64,000 nucleotides of DNA from UBA721 sp002705165 (lineage in GTDB: Bacteria; Planctomycetota; Planctomycetia; Pirellulales; Pirellulaceae): positions 62,001-126,000 of the forward strand of contig JBJLEF010000009.1 of NCBI GenBank assembly GCA_045565995.1, written 5' to 3'. The notes below the pieces were generated by a model that was given only the letters and a program-made list of their open reading frames with translations, was not told the DNA's origin and searched no databases. Each line of letters opens with the position of its first letter. The first letter of the stretch is position 1. Made by a program: the position numbers and the translations under genes. Below are positions 45,838 to 55,288 of this stretch, in pieces.

Positions 45838-48378
45838 TTACATACCACTACAAAGCATTACCGTTTCCACCCACTCGCGCCAGCGGTACAGGTCAACGCT
45901 TTCCATCTCCGTCTTACGAATTACGGGCACCGGTATTTGTTGCATATTACCCGGCACCTCTGCCATGACTGACAATCGACCATGGAGGTCGTAGCGAAAA
46001 AACAAAGTCAATTCCGTCTTTTTAGGAAGGTTGGCAGGCATACCGTCTATCCGGCACAGGCCTACATCGACACAATCCAACGGGTCCTTGCCCTCTCCTT
46101 CCAGGAGTTGGAGAACGAGCGACTGTTGATTCTCTTCATGCGTTGGGAATATTTTTTTAGCTCGTACCGGACGGGGAGTCCCTTTGGGGACAATTCCGAC
46201 GTTCACCTTCTTTCCAGATTTCAAATCAGTGCCCTGAATCCCTAACCCACGAGAGGTAATATTCTCGATCTTCACAGCAACCTTTTGCCCCATCAAACCT
46301 GCACTGACCAGTTCTGCATAGATCGCGGAACCCTCCGCCACGCACGACCGCGACATCTTAGTGATTTCTGCGTTTGGAAACCTGGATGAAACCATCTTGC
46401 GAATCATCGGCATCTCAGTACTTCCACCAGCGAGTAGCACCCGCTGGATGTTGGCCGCTTCCATACTGCTGGCAGCCGTCACCTCTTCAAGATATTTGTC
46501 TATTCGCTTCAGCAAGCCCGCTGAAATCTCTTCCAGTTTATTACGCCCTACCGAGACTTTCGTTGTTTGACCGGGGACCTGTACTTTGATGGCAACAATC
46601 TCCTTCTCACTCAATTTCTCCTTAGCCCATTCGCAGCCTCGCATTAACTGGTAAGCCTGACGCATGTCTTCCCGCGGATCATACTGGTAAGCACTTACCA
46701 AGCCGTCACTCACTAAATCACCTAGTAGTTCGTCAAAATCAGCGCCACCTAGTCGCGCATCACCGCCGGTACTAAGCACCTTCAGGACTCCCTCGCCAAA
46801 CCCAATGACGGAAAGATCAAGTTTACCGGCTCCCAAATCCATCACGAGCGTTTTTTCTTTCAGGCCGGCATTTTCATCACGGTAGAATGAAAGAGCCGTT
46901 GCCAGCGTTTCATCGACTAAGCCCGCCAACTCTAAACCAGCAATCTCAGCCATGTGCTGTACGGTCTCCCTCTGAACTTCGCCATAAAATCCAGGCACCG
47001 CCAACGTAACCTCCTTACACTGCCCCACGATCCGTTGGGCATCATTGGCTAGCTTAGCCAGTACTAACGCGCCCAGTACCTCCGGAGGATATTTTTCCCC
47101 TCCCAACTCCGCTGGAAAAAAAGGCCGCCCAATGAAACGTTTCACCTCCATCGCCAAAGAACCAACATCTCGCATCGATCGTTCAATGGCCTTCCGACCA
47201 ATCGCGGTATCCATGGCATCGACAATCACCACCGCACTTGGAGTGTCTTCGTTGCCATCAATATCGGCGATCGTTTGCACGACCGATTCCGTGTTGACCC
47301 AGGCCACTCGACTACTACCAGTACCAAAGTCGATGCCAACCGGAAAACCCTGAGCATTCTGAGCGCGTCTCAACTCACTCATCAACGTGGACGAGCTGTT
47401 ATCTTCCCGATTTGCATAAGCCTCCTGCAAATCCTGGCGGAATTCCGCCAACGAGTCGTACCGGTCTTCGGGCCGTTTGGAAACAAGTCTCGCAAAAATA
47501 TCGTCCAGCCAAAGAGGGATTTCACTATTCTGTGCTGACATCGAAGGAATCTTAGAATTCGCATGTGCCATCAACGTTTGGATCATATCTCCTGTATATA
47601 CAGATTTCCCCAGAAGCATGTAGTACAGGGTACACCCAAGGCTATAAATATCACTGCGATGATCGACACTGTGAGGGTCCTTAGCCTGTTCCGGCGACAT
47701 GTAGTTTACCGTGCCCATAATCACGCCGCTCTTGGTCAGATTGTCATCCTGTTCCTGACCATACCGAGCCGTCCCCATATCGAGCAACTTCACAACTCCG
47801 TCTACATCCACCATGAGATTACTGGGCTTAATGTCACGATGTACCATTCCGCGATCGTGAGCAGACTGAAGACCGGTCGCCGCCTGCAAAATGTAATTAA
47901 CCGTCCGGTCAACATTGAACGGGCCATGTTCTTTAATCAACCTCGACAGCGGCTGACCATCCACATACTCCATCACTAAAAAGTGAACACCCGAATCTTC
48001 GCCGGCATCAAAGGCCGTGACAATATTAGGATGAAATAGCTGAGCCGCTGCTTTTACTTCCTGATGAAACCGATCGACGGCTTCAGGCCGTTTCATCATG
48101 TTTCGCGGTAAAACCTTAAGCGCAACAATTCGATCCATGCGGACGTGACGAGCTTTAAATACCATTCCCATGCCGCCGGCACCAATCTTACCGAGCAAAA
48201 CATAATCACCAAGCACTGGTAATTTTGGCTTACCTGGCGCGATTTCCTCGTCATTGGAAACTGCCCCGTCGGTTGTCTCATCTAGATCTTGCGCGGTGCC
48301 ATCATCGAACGCTGGCTGATGAAAACGAGTTTCATCCTGTTCATCACTTTGGTCGAGGCTTTCCGGTAAATCGCTCAA
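45838..48378 (-). CDS. Ser/Thr protein kinase fused to an Hsp70-like ATPase
   Basis: An 846-residue cytoplasmic fusion. Residues about 58-320 are a Hanks-type kinase: glycine loop IGAGGMGMVF, Lys88 in VALKVL, HRDIKPSN with Asp182, and DMG (Asp200) in place of DFG, as is common in planctomycetes. Residues about 345-690 are an Hsp70/DnaK-like nucleotide-binding domain: phosphate loop VGIDFGTGSSR, second motif TLVMDLGAGKLDLSVIG and adenosine motif VLLAGGSTEMPMIRKM. Residues about 700-815 may be a short substrate-binding beta domain; no helical lid is seen. It starts with TTG 48378; the first about 50 residues are acidic. Neighbours are a P-type ATPase and murB. Two active ATP-binding units in one chain suggest a regulated chaperone or a stress sensor. 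Confidence 0.93.
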   Translation of the reverse strand: MSDLPESLDQSDEQDETRFHQPAFDDGTAQDLDETTDGAVSNDEEIAPGKPKLPVLGDYVLLGKIGAGGMGMVFKARHVRMDRIVALKVLPRNMMKRPEAVDRFHQEVKAAAQLFHPNIVTAFDAGEDSGVHFLVMEYVDGQPLSRLIKEHGPFNVDRTVNYILQAATGLQSAHDRGMVHRDIKPSNLMVDVDGVVKLLDMGTARYGQEQDDNLTKSGVIMGTVNYMSPEQAKDPHSVDHRSDIYSLGCTLYYMLLGKSVYTGDMIQTLMAHANSKIPSMSAQNSEIPLWLDDIFARLVSKRPEDRYDSLAEFRQDLQEAYANREDNSSSTLMSELRRAQNAQGFPVGIDFGTGSSRVAWVNTESVVQTIADIDGNEDTPSAVVIVDAMDTAIGRKAIERSMRDVGSLAMEVKRFIGRPFFPAELGGEKYPPEVLGALVLAKLANDAQRIVGQCKEVTLAVPGFYGEVQRETVQHMAEIAGLELAGLVDETLATALSFYRDENAGLKEKTLVMDLGAGKLDLSVIGFGEGVLKVLSTGGDARLGGADFDELLGDLVSDGLVSAYQYDPREDMRQAYQLMRGCEWAKEKLSEKEIVAIKVQVPGQTTKVSVGRNKLEEISAGLLKRIDKYLEEVTAASSMEAANIQRVLLAGGSTEMPMIRKMVSSRFPNAEITKMSRSCVAEGSAIYAELVSAGLMGQKVAVKIENITSRGLGIQGTDLKSGKKVNVGIVPKGTPRPVRAKKIFPTHEENQQSLVLQLLEGEGKDPLDCVDVGLCRIDGMPANLPKKTELTLFFRYDLHGRLSVMAEVPGNMQQIPVPVIRKTEMESVDLYRWREWVETVMLCSGM

Positions 48379-48412
48379 ATATTCATTTCCATCAGAGAGG
48401 TGTCACAATGCT

Positions 48413-50836
48413 TTAAATTAACGGAATACGGGACAAACGTAAACTATTAAGTACTACGAGAATGCTTGAAGTCGCCATAATACCTGCTGCAAGCATCGGA
48501 GTAAGCGAAACCCCAAGACTGGCAAACAATCCCGCCGCCAATGGAATTGCCAAAAGGTTGTAAATAAATGCCCAACCTAAATTCTGTCTGATAATCATTC
48601 GCGTCTTTTGAGACAGTGAAATCAGATCTGTTATGACATCCAACCCCGGCTGGAGCAGCACAACACCGGCACTTTGGACAGCGACATCGGACCCGCCGTA
48701 GACTGCAATACCCACATCCGCTTCCGCCAACGCAACGGCATCGTTGATGCCGTCGCCCACTATCGCCACCAGATCACCTGTCGCTTGCAGCGACGCTACG
48801 AGTTCGACTTTTCCCTCGGGTGTCATCTCACTATAAACCTTATTTATCCCTACTAACATCGCAGTCTGCTGACAGGCAGCATCACTATCCCCGCTGGCAA
48901 GTATCACATGCTCCGTGTCTTCACAATGCTCCTGCAATGCATGCACAACGGCCTGTACCCCCGGATAACAACTCGCAGCCAATGAAAAACAAGCAACGAC
49001 TCTACCATCAAGGAGCACCCACGAGCGCGTCACCCCAGCCTCCGCATCGATATCCATTTCAAATTGCCTGACTACGAATCCATCGTTTACCACAGCCAGT
49101 GATTGTTCAGCCACAACACCCCGAATACCGGTGCCCGGCAACGTTTCAGTGTCAGAGACCGTCAAGGGAGCTATAACCAACTCCCTTTGCCCACAATAAT
49201 CCAAAATTGACTTTGCTATAGGATGAGTAAATTGCTGTTCTAATCCGCAGACTAACTGCAATAAATATTCTAAGTCCAAAGTATTATCCAGCAACTCGAC
49301 CGTCTGCACCTCGAGCCTCGGCGACGTCAATGTGCCAGTCTTATCGAGCACGAACTTCCGTACCTTCGCAAGTTGTTCCATAGCCCCCGGATTCGTGATT
49401 AGGGCACCCAACCTGAGAGCACGGGTACCACTAACCAATGTCGCGACCGGTGTTGCGAGACCTAATGCACAGGGACACGCAATCACCAGGACCGCGACGG
49501 TAAATCGCCACGCATCGGCATATTCCGCTTCCCCCAACAATACCCACCCCCCAAAAGTGAACGATGCGAGGATTATTAAGGTCGGAACGAAGACAGAAAC
49601 GACCTTATCCGCCAACTGTTGAATCTGAGGTCGCTGCCCAAGGCTCTTTTCCAAACGTTCCATAATCTGGTCGTAGCGAGTTGCACCGGCCTCCGACGTG
49701 ACCTTGATCGTAAACCGCTCTCCTTCATTCACTTCTCCAGCATGAACAAGCTCACCGGTAGAGAGATCAATCGCCCCGGTCTCGCCCGTTAGCCACGCCC
49801 GGCTTACCACTGCATTACCGCCGGTGACATTTCCATCTAACTGCACCCTTTCGCCCGATCGAATTACCACCTCCATACCGGCCGTAACCTGCTCAATACA
49901 GACATCAGCAAAGCTTCCGTCGGGTAACACTCTAAGTACCGTCCCTTGGGAATCGGCTTTAGTAACCAGTTGTCCGACCGCCCGGTTAATCGACAAACTT
50001 TCAAGCCACTTACCAAAACTTACTACCGCAAGAATCATCGGGCTTTCCATCAACATGTGGTAATCACCGTGATGTTCAAATACTAACGCTCCCACGAAGG
50101 CAGCCGTCGTCCCCAAAGCGATCAGTGTATCCATATTGGCCTGCCGATATCGTGCTAAACGAAAGGCGGAAAGCAAATAGGGACCGCCACAGGCCAGTTG
50201 TACAACGGTGGCAAAGCCAATAACGATCACCCACCACAACTCATAGTCCGGTTTGAACCACAAAGAGAACATTAGCAGTAACACGCACAGCAAGGCGAGT
50301 ACCCACCGGCGACGCAACTTACGTTCATTGCGGCGATGCATGTCACGTATATTCTCAAACAAATTGGCACGCGAAACGATTACGTCAGCCTGATAGCCTG
50401 CCCCCGACAATGCTTCGGTAACTGCTAAAGTCGAAACACCTGTCCCAGTGACCGTAGCACGCCCAGTGATCACCTCGGCTTTCACCGAAGAAACTCCATC
50501 CAAGCCTGACACGACCGTCTCAATCGCGTGCTCACAACTGGCACAGTGCATACCCCGTATTCGTAAATGAATGAGTTCCTGTACGTCCGAATCGATAACC
50601 GTCACGGGCTGTCGGTCCAGTAAGCTGTTTTGATCGGAGGCCCCCTCATCTCCCTGTGGAAGCGCTTCAATCAGGGAATCCAAAGTGATAGACTCATCCA
50701 CGCAATAAACCAACACTTGCCCCGTGATTTCCAGAATGGAAATTTGCGACACGCCTTCCATACGACCCCACGCGGATGGAACAGATTCGAGGTCGATTCC
50801 GTTGAGCCTATCGATTGGTACTTCAATCATCTTCAT
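48413..50836 (-). CDS. copA: Copper-type P1B ATPase
   Basis: An about 807-residue heavy-metal P-type ATPase. A soluble N-terminal domain of about 80 residues without CxxC precedes a normal HMA domain with GMHCASCEHAIE. The transport site is ACPCALGLATP, the phosphorylation motif is DKTGTLTSP and GDGINDAVALAEADVGIAV is the hinge. The last helices carry YNLLAIPLAAG and MATSS, which indicate a Cu(I)-type exporter. The first in-frame start is GTG 50872; the ATG at 50836 (or 50830) is preferred. It diverges from cinA and is 35 bases upstream of the kinase-Hsp70 gene, so they may be cotranscribed. Confidence 0.92.
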   Translation of the reverse strand: MKMIEVPIDRLNGIDLESVPSAWGRMEGVSQISILEITGQVLVYCVDESITLDSLIEALPQGDEGASDQNSLLDRQPVTVIDSDVQELIHLRIRGMHCASCEHAIETVVSGLDGVSSVKAEVITGRATVTGTGVSTLAVTEALSGAGYQADVIVSRANLFENIRDMHRRNERKLRRRWVLALLCVLLLMFSLWFKPDYELWWVIVIGFATVVQLACGGPYLLSAFRLARYRQANMDTLIALGTTAAFVGALVFEHHGDYHMLMESPMILAVVSFGKWLESLSINRAVGQLVTKADSQGTVLRVLPDGSFADVCIEQVTAGMEVVIRSGERVQLDGNVTGGNAVVSRAWLTGETGAIDLSTGELVHAGEVNEGERFTIKVTSEAGATRYDQIMERLEKSLGQRPQIQQLADKVVSVFVPTLIILASFTFGGWVLLGEAEYADAWRFTVAVLVIACPCALGLATPVATLVSGTRALRLGALITNPGAMEQLAKVRKFVLDKTGTLTSPRLEVQTVELLDNTLDLEYLLQLVCGLEQQFTHPIAKSILDYCGQRELVIAPLTVSDTETLPGTGIRGVVAEQSLAVVNDGFVVRQFEMDIDAEAGVTRSWVLLDGRVVACFSLAASCYPGVQAVVHALQEHCEDTEHVILASGDSDAACQQTAMLVGINKVYSEMTPEGKVELVASLQATGDLVAIVGDGINDAVALAEADVGIAVYGGSDVAVQSAGVVLLQPGLDVITDLISLSQKTRMIIRQNLGWAFIYNLLAIPLAAGLFASLGVSLTPMLAAGIMATSSILVVLNSLRLSRIPLI

Positions 50837-50904
50837 GAAATCGATTATACTTGCTGTTAAATATGCCCCCACCCTGAAAATCGCTAAGTACGAGTACCAC
50901 TATC

Positions 50905-52125
50905 ATGCCACCATTACTAGCAGAGATCATCTCCATTGGAGACGAGCTAACCAGCGGACAGCGACTGGACACCAATAGCCAGTGGATCAGTCAGCAACTT
51001 GGGGCTATCGGCGTGCGAGTCATGTTCCACACCACCGTGGCAGACGATATAGAGGCAAATATCAATGTATTTCAGGATGCGATCAGCCGGTCCGAACTGG
51101 TTATCACAACAGGAGGTCTAGGACCAACCGCCGATGATCTCACGCGGGAATCTCTCGCGACCGCCGTCGGCGTTGAACTCTATCAAGACGATGCAGCATT
51201 GGCTCATATTAAAGACCTATTTGAAACCCGGGGTCGCGAAATGCCGCCCAAGAATATCGTTCAGGCTCAATTTCCCCTTGGTAGTATTCCTGTGCACAAT
51301 CCTGAGGGAACGGCTCCTGGTATCGATCTCAAGGTCAACAGAGACAATAATTCCGCGCGTATCTTTTGCTTGCCTGGAGTACCTGCAGAAATGAAACAAA
51401 TGTGGAGCAACACCGTCGAACCTTCCATTCTCGCTATGAACCCTAACAGCAAACGCATGATAAGGCACTTCGTCATAAAGACTTTTGGAATGGGTGAAAG
51501 CGATATGGAAAGAGCCCTCCCTGACCTCATCCGTCGAGACCGCCAGCCGACGGTAGGTATTACTGCAAGCTACGCGACAATTACCCTACGCATCACCACC
51601 GAAGGTGACACCGCAGAAGAATGTGAGTTACAAGCCGCCGAAACAATCAAAACAATCAAAGACTGTCTGGGAAACATCGTCTATGCCGATCACGAATGTG
51701 AAATACAGGAAATTGTTGCCAAACAACTCTCTCGATCCGAACGTCGTCTAGCGGTTTTAGAGTCCGGTACGTGCGGGCTTGTCTCTCACAACCTCCATAG
51801 TGTGGAAGGCATCAAACACCTCATCGATCGCTGTGAGTTACGCAGTTCGTTATGTGACGATTACACGCTCGAGAAATTAGAACACGTTGCTAAGAATTTC
51901 CACAACTCTCATGATGCCCACTTCAGTATCGTCGTAGGCGACGTGCTCGAAGCAACCGAGAAGACAGGACCAGTGATCCATGTGGCTATCGTGACGGAGC
52001 AGGAAACGAAACTCGAAGAATTTCGTTTCACGGGGCACTCCAACATTCGCGTTGCCAAGGCAGCCAAGCAGGCGATCAACAGCCTGCGATTATATATATT
52101 GTCTTCTGACGACTCAAACAATTAG
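50905..52125 (+). CDS. cinA: CinA-like protein (MoCF-domain plus altered PncC-like end)
   Basis: A 406-residue CinA-type protein. The N-terminal MoaB/MoCF domain (residues about 1-170) carries IISIGDELTSGQRLDTNSQW and TTGGLGPTADDLTRES, which bind nucleotide and Mg; members hydrolyse ADP-ribose. A middle domain follows (GMGESDMERALPDLI). The C-terminal PncC-like domain normally has the ESCTGG motif; here the equivalent reads LAVLESGTCGLVSH, so deamidase activity may be lost. The ATG at 50905 follows a weak site. It is divergent from the copper ATPase and convergent with the PSCyt1 gene. Confidence 0.9.
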   Translation: MPPLLAEIISIGDELTSGQRLDTNSQWISQQLGAIGVRVMFHTTVADDIEANINVFQDAISRSELVITTGGLGPTADDLTRESLATAVGVELYQDDAALAHIKDLFETRGREMPPKNIVQAQFPLGSIPVHNPEGTAPGIDLKVNRDNNSARIFCLPGVPAEMKQMWSNTVEPSILAMNPNSKRMIRHFVIKTFGMGESDMERALPDLIRRDRQPTVGITASYATITLRITTEGDTAEECELQAAETIKTIKDCLGNIVYADHECEIQEIVAKQLSRSERRLAVLESGTCGLVSHNLHSVEGIKHLIDRCELRSSLCDDYTLEKLEHVAKNFHNSHDAHFSIVVGDVLEATEKTGPVIHVAIVTEQETKLEEFRFTGHSNIRVAKAAKQAINSLRLYILSSDDSNN

Positions 52126-52136
52126 CCAAGCAAACC

Positions 52137-55100
52137 CTATTCGCCGTCACCTTCGGCCACGGCATCTTCCGGCTGCGGAGCTTCGAACGTTGCGACTGAC
52201 TGACCATTATCCGCCTGCCAGAATCGTACCGTACTGTCCTGACCTCCAGCAATCACTATTTTACCATCTGCACTGGCCGCCACACTGTACACGAAGTCAG
52301 TGGATCCACTCAAAGCCCTGACGTTGCCACCATTGTCAGCACGTTTAATATGCACATTCTTATCTCCACAGGAGCCAACCACGTTAATCGAATCACCAAC
52401 ATAGCTAATACTTGTCACTTCTTTACTAAATCCGCTGATCGTGCGTTTTTGGTCTCCCGTACGGAAATCCCATATTTTCACCACCATATCCGCTCCGCTA
52501 CTGGCAAGCTCACGTCCATCCGCACTCCAGGCAACACCTAACACATGATGGGTGTGTCCTTCAAATGAACGGACAAATGAGCCGTCATTAACTTGAAACA
52601 CCTTGATGAAACGGTCTGAACCACAAGAGGCGATATATTGCCCATCTCGGGAAAAATCAACCGCGAACACTGTGTCCGAATGGGGTTCGTCCAACTCCAT
52701 CACAAGCGATCCGTCTTCAACATTAAAGACCTTAATTTCACCACTACGAGAAGGCTCGCCGCCAGCTGCTGCGAGCAGTTGGCCATCAGCACTGAAGTCC
52801 AGGGCTGTCACTCGATCTATAAACACGTCAGCCGAATCCGGATTTCCAATGGTCTGAATTAAATTCCACGTCGTGGCTGCATTCCAAAGAACGACAGCTT
52901 TGTTTTCCGACACCGAAACGACTTGATTTCCAACAACAGCGACTGCTCTAACTGGTGCCCCGGTCACGGCAAACCCGTCTATTGCTGCCCCGTTCTCACC
53001 GCTAAATAGCCAGACCCGCTGGTCAACACTACCCACAGCAATATTTCCATCGGCCGTGAACGCGACCGATGTGTATGGTTGCTCGGTAGCAGCCACATCC
53101 GCCGCAGCTTTATCAGCAATCTCCTTGGCTGAAACCGCAACCGCTTCTTCGCCTTTGTGAGTTGTTTCAAACCCTACGATGGCGTCCGCTGCTTTCTGCA
53201 CTGATGTTTCGGCTCGTTCGACACTTCGCTTGGCGGCAGCCTGAGCTCGTTCAGAGGCCGTTTTTTCATCGTTGGCCTTTTGAGCTGCAGTAGCGGCTGC
53301 TTTCTGAGCATCCTCTGCCTTCTTGTGTTCTGCATTGGCTGTATTGACAGCTGTATCGGCGGCTTTCTTACCATCCGTCGCAGCTTTCTGTGCTGTTGTA
53401 GCATCCGTGACAGCCTTCTGAGCCAGTTCGACTTTAGCCTGAGCCGCATCCTTTTTTGCCTGATCATCCCCCGCCGCGGCAAGTTCTGCCTGCGCAACTT
53501 TCAGGGCTTCTTGTGCGGTCTTCAACGCGGCAGCTGAATCATCCAAAGTTTTTTGGGCCGCCGCTTGATCTGCTACAGACTTCTCCTGAGCTGCTTTTGC
53601 GGCCACCAACGCTTCGTCTGCCGTCTTAAGATCGGCATTGGGCTTAACAGCGGCTTCCGTTTTGGCCTTCAGATCCTCTTCCGCTTTCGTTAAGGCTTCC
53701 TTCACTTTGGTAAGGTTATCGTCTTCTGACTTCTTACGAGTATTGGCGTCGTCTAGGTCTTTCTTTGCATTATCGCGGACACGATTCGCCAACGTAGAGA
53801 CTCGTTGTAGAGCCGCTACGTTTTCAACCGCCTGATAATCGCCTTTAAATTCAGCGATCATTTTCCCATCCGCTGCGGTCCAGAGCTTGCCTGTCTTGTT
53901 ATCACTAACCGATACAATTTTTGTTCCATCAAGATTGACGGCGACTCCGGTCACTGGTGCACCATGAGCAAATGAGCGTACAGCAGCTCCAGTTTCCACA
54001 TTAAACAGACGGGCAGTCTTGTCTTTACTTCCGGACACCAGCAGTTCCTGACGCGCTCCGTATGACTGGACGCTCGTGACTGGACCGCCATGTCCTGCGA
54101 GTTCTTTCACAGCTGCCTCGGTTTCTCCTTCCGGTACTTCAGGAGCCACGATCGGCCATGTTCGCATTTTATTATCTTCGTTGGCAGTCACAAGGAGGCC
54201 ATCTTCCACGGCGAAGGCGACATCATGAACCGGGGCAGGCGTAGTAATCACTCGCAATTCAGCTCCGTCACTAACGTTAAATACCTTCGCTGTTTTATCA
54301 TTCGACCCTGTCGCAACCATCGTGCCATCGACACTAAAAGAGACTCCATTGACGGGGCCTGTATGACCACCAACGGTCGTGATCAGTTTTTGCGAGGCCA
54401 CCTCGAAGACCTGGGCTGATCCATTCGTTAATCCAATGGCAATATATTTTCCATCGGTACTGGCGGCGGCACTAACGGGGACATCCGCCGTCGCTGGCAA
54501 ATCACCCGCCTTGTAGTTGGAATTGCGTTCCCAGAGTTTGACGGTCCTGTAACCGCCTGCAGCAACCCGGTTACCATCCGGACTAAAAGCCACTGACTGA
54601 ACAATGTCAAGGAAAGCCACACCGGGATTATCATAGATACCCGATTCAACAATGGCGGGATCTGAAAGCCGGCCAATTTCAGTACGACTAGGAACGTGAT
54701 AGAGAAATACCTGATTCGCGCGTCCGGCAGCTGCGTAAAATCCATTTTGGGATATATCCACAGCATAGATCGGGTTCACACCTGCTGGCAAGGGCTGCCA
54801 GGCGACCGGGCCGCCCGAACCAGACACTTCACCTTCCGCTCCCTGATCGATCCAAAGTTTGATCAAGCCAAGCTGTTTAGGTGTAAGATTTTTTGCCCCG
54901 ACATCGTTATCCTCAGGCGGCATAAATGACTCACGAGCTCTCGAAGCCAACTGGATAATCAGACTTTCCTTACCATTTCCAGGCACAACAGCAGGACCTT
55001 CGAATCCTCCAGTCATTAAGGTCGCGGGCGTTTCCATCACCAGATCACTCTCAGCATCCGTTGAGTTATGGCAGGCAAGACAATTTTGTCGAAAGATTGG

Positions 55101-55247
55101 CAGAATTTCTTTTTCAAAATCAACCTTCTCTTCTCGCTTAACCTCTTCGATCGCAATGACACCATCTTCAGCATCTACCGAGGGTGCACTAAATACACTG
55201 AAATTCAGAAGCATTCCAAACGCAAATACAATTTTCGCAAGTTTCAT
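52137..55247 (-). CDS. PSCyt1-WD40 protein with a 245-residue Ala-rich coiled-coil insert
   Basis: A 1,036-residue exported protein (signal KIVFAFGMLLNFSVFSAP). A planctomycete cytochrome domain comes first with one CLACH site (residues 56-60) and FMPPEDND. WD40 repeats occupy about 150-470 (for example VQSVAFSPDGNRVAAGGYRT and VNGVSFSVDGTMVATGSNDK) and resume at about 725-1020. Between them lies a stretch of about 245 residues made of Ala, Lys, Glu, Asp and Gln in heptad-like pattern, a long coiled coil or single alpha-helix. It is downstream of, and probably co-transcribed with, the PPC-domain gene. The likely role is a surface redox or binding scaffold; the substrate is unknown. Confidence 0.9.
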   Translation of the reverse strand: MKLAKIVFAFGMLLNFSVFSAPSVDAEDGVIAIEEVKREEKVDFEKEILPIFRQNCLACHNSTDAESDLVMETPATLMTGGFEGPAVVPGNGKESLIIQLASRARESFMPPEDNDVGAKNLTPKQLGLIKLWIDQGAEGEVSGSGGPVAWQPLPAGVNPIYAVDISQNGFYAAAGRANQVFLYHVPSRTEIGRLSDPAIVESGIYDNPGVAFLDIVQSVAFSPDGNRVAAGGYRTVKLWERNSNYKAGDLPATADVPVSAAASTDGKYIAIGLTNGSAQVFEVASQKLITTVGGHTGPVNGVSFSVDGTMVATGSNDKTAKVFNVSDGAELRVITTPAPVHDVAFAVEDGLLVTANEDNKMRTWPIVAPEVPEGETEAAVKELAGHGGPVTSVQSYGARQELLVSGSKDKTARLFNVETGAAVRSFAHGAPVTGVAVNLDGTKIVSVSDNKTGKLWTAADGKMIAEFKGDYQAVENVAALQRVSTLANRVRDNAKKDLDDANTRKKSEDDNLTKVKEALTKAEEDLKAKTEAAVKPNADLKTADEALVAAKAAQEKSVADQAAAQKTLDDSAAALKTAQEALKVAQAELAAAGDDQAKKDAAQAKVELAQKAVTDATTAQKAATDGKKAADTAVNTANAEHKKAEDAQKAAATAAQKANDEKTASERAQAAAKRSVERAETSVQKAADAIVGFETTHKGEEAVAVSAKEIADKAAADVAATEQPYTSVAFTADGNIAVGSVDQRVWLFSGENGAAIDGFAVTGAPVRAVAVVGNQVVSVSENKAVVLWNAATTWNLIQTIGNPDSADVFIDRVTALDFSADGQLLAAAGGEPSRSGEIKVFNVEDGSLVMELDEPHSDTVFAVDFSRDGQYIASCGSDRFIKVFQVNDGSFVRSFEGHTHHVLGVAWSADGRELASSGADMVVKIWDFRTGDQKRTISGFSKEVTSISYVGDSINVVGSCGDKNVHIKRADNGGNVRALSGSTDFVYSVAASADGKIVIAGGQDSTVRFWQADNGQSVATFEAPQPEDAVAEGDGE

Positions 55248-55288
55248 AAAACTAGCTTTCAGTTAAAAAGGGGTTAATCAATCACGCG

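Noticed and set aside
45838..48378. Reading the DMG motif as a dead kinase
   Set aside because: DMG in place of DFG is frequent in planctomycete Hanks kinases, and the metal Asp and catalytic Asp are kept.
53088..53825. Repetitive DNA resembling a tandem-repeat or CRISPR-like array
   Set aside because: The periodicity comes from Ala/Lys-rich codons of a long open frame; there are no constant repeats with unique spacers.
52638..54929. Several plus-strand frames opposite the WD40 protein
   Set aside because: They are complements of the Ala-rich and WD40 codons; no independent motifs.
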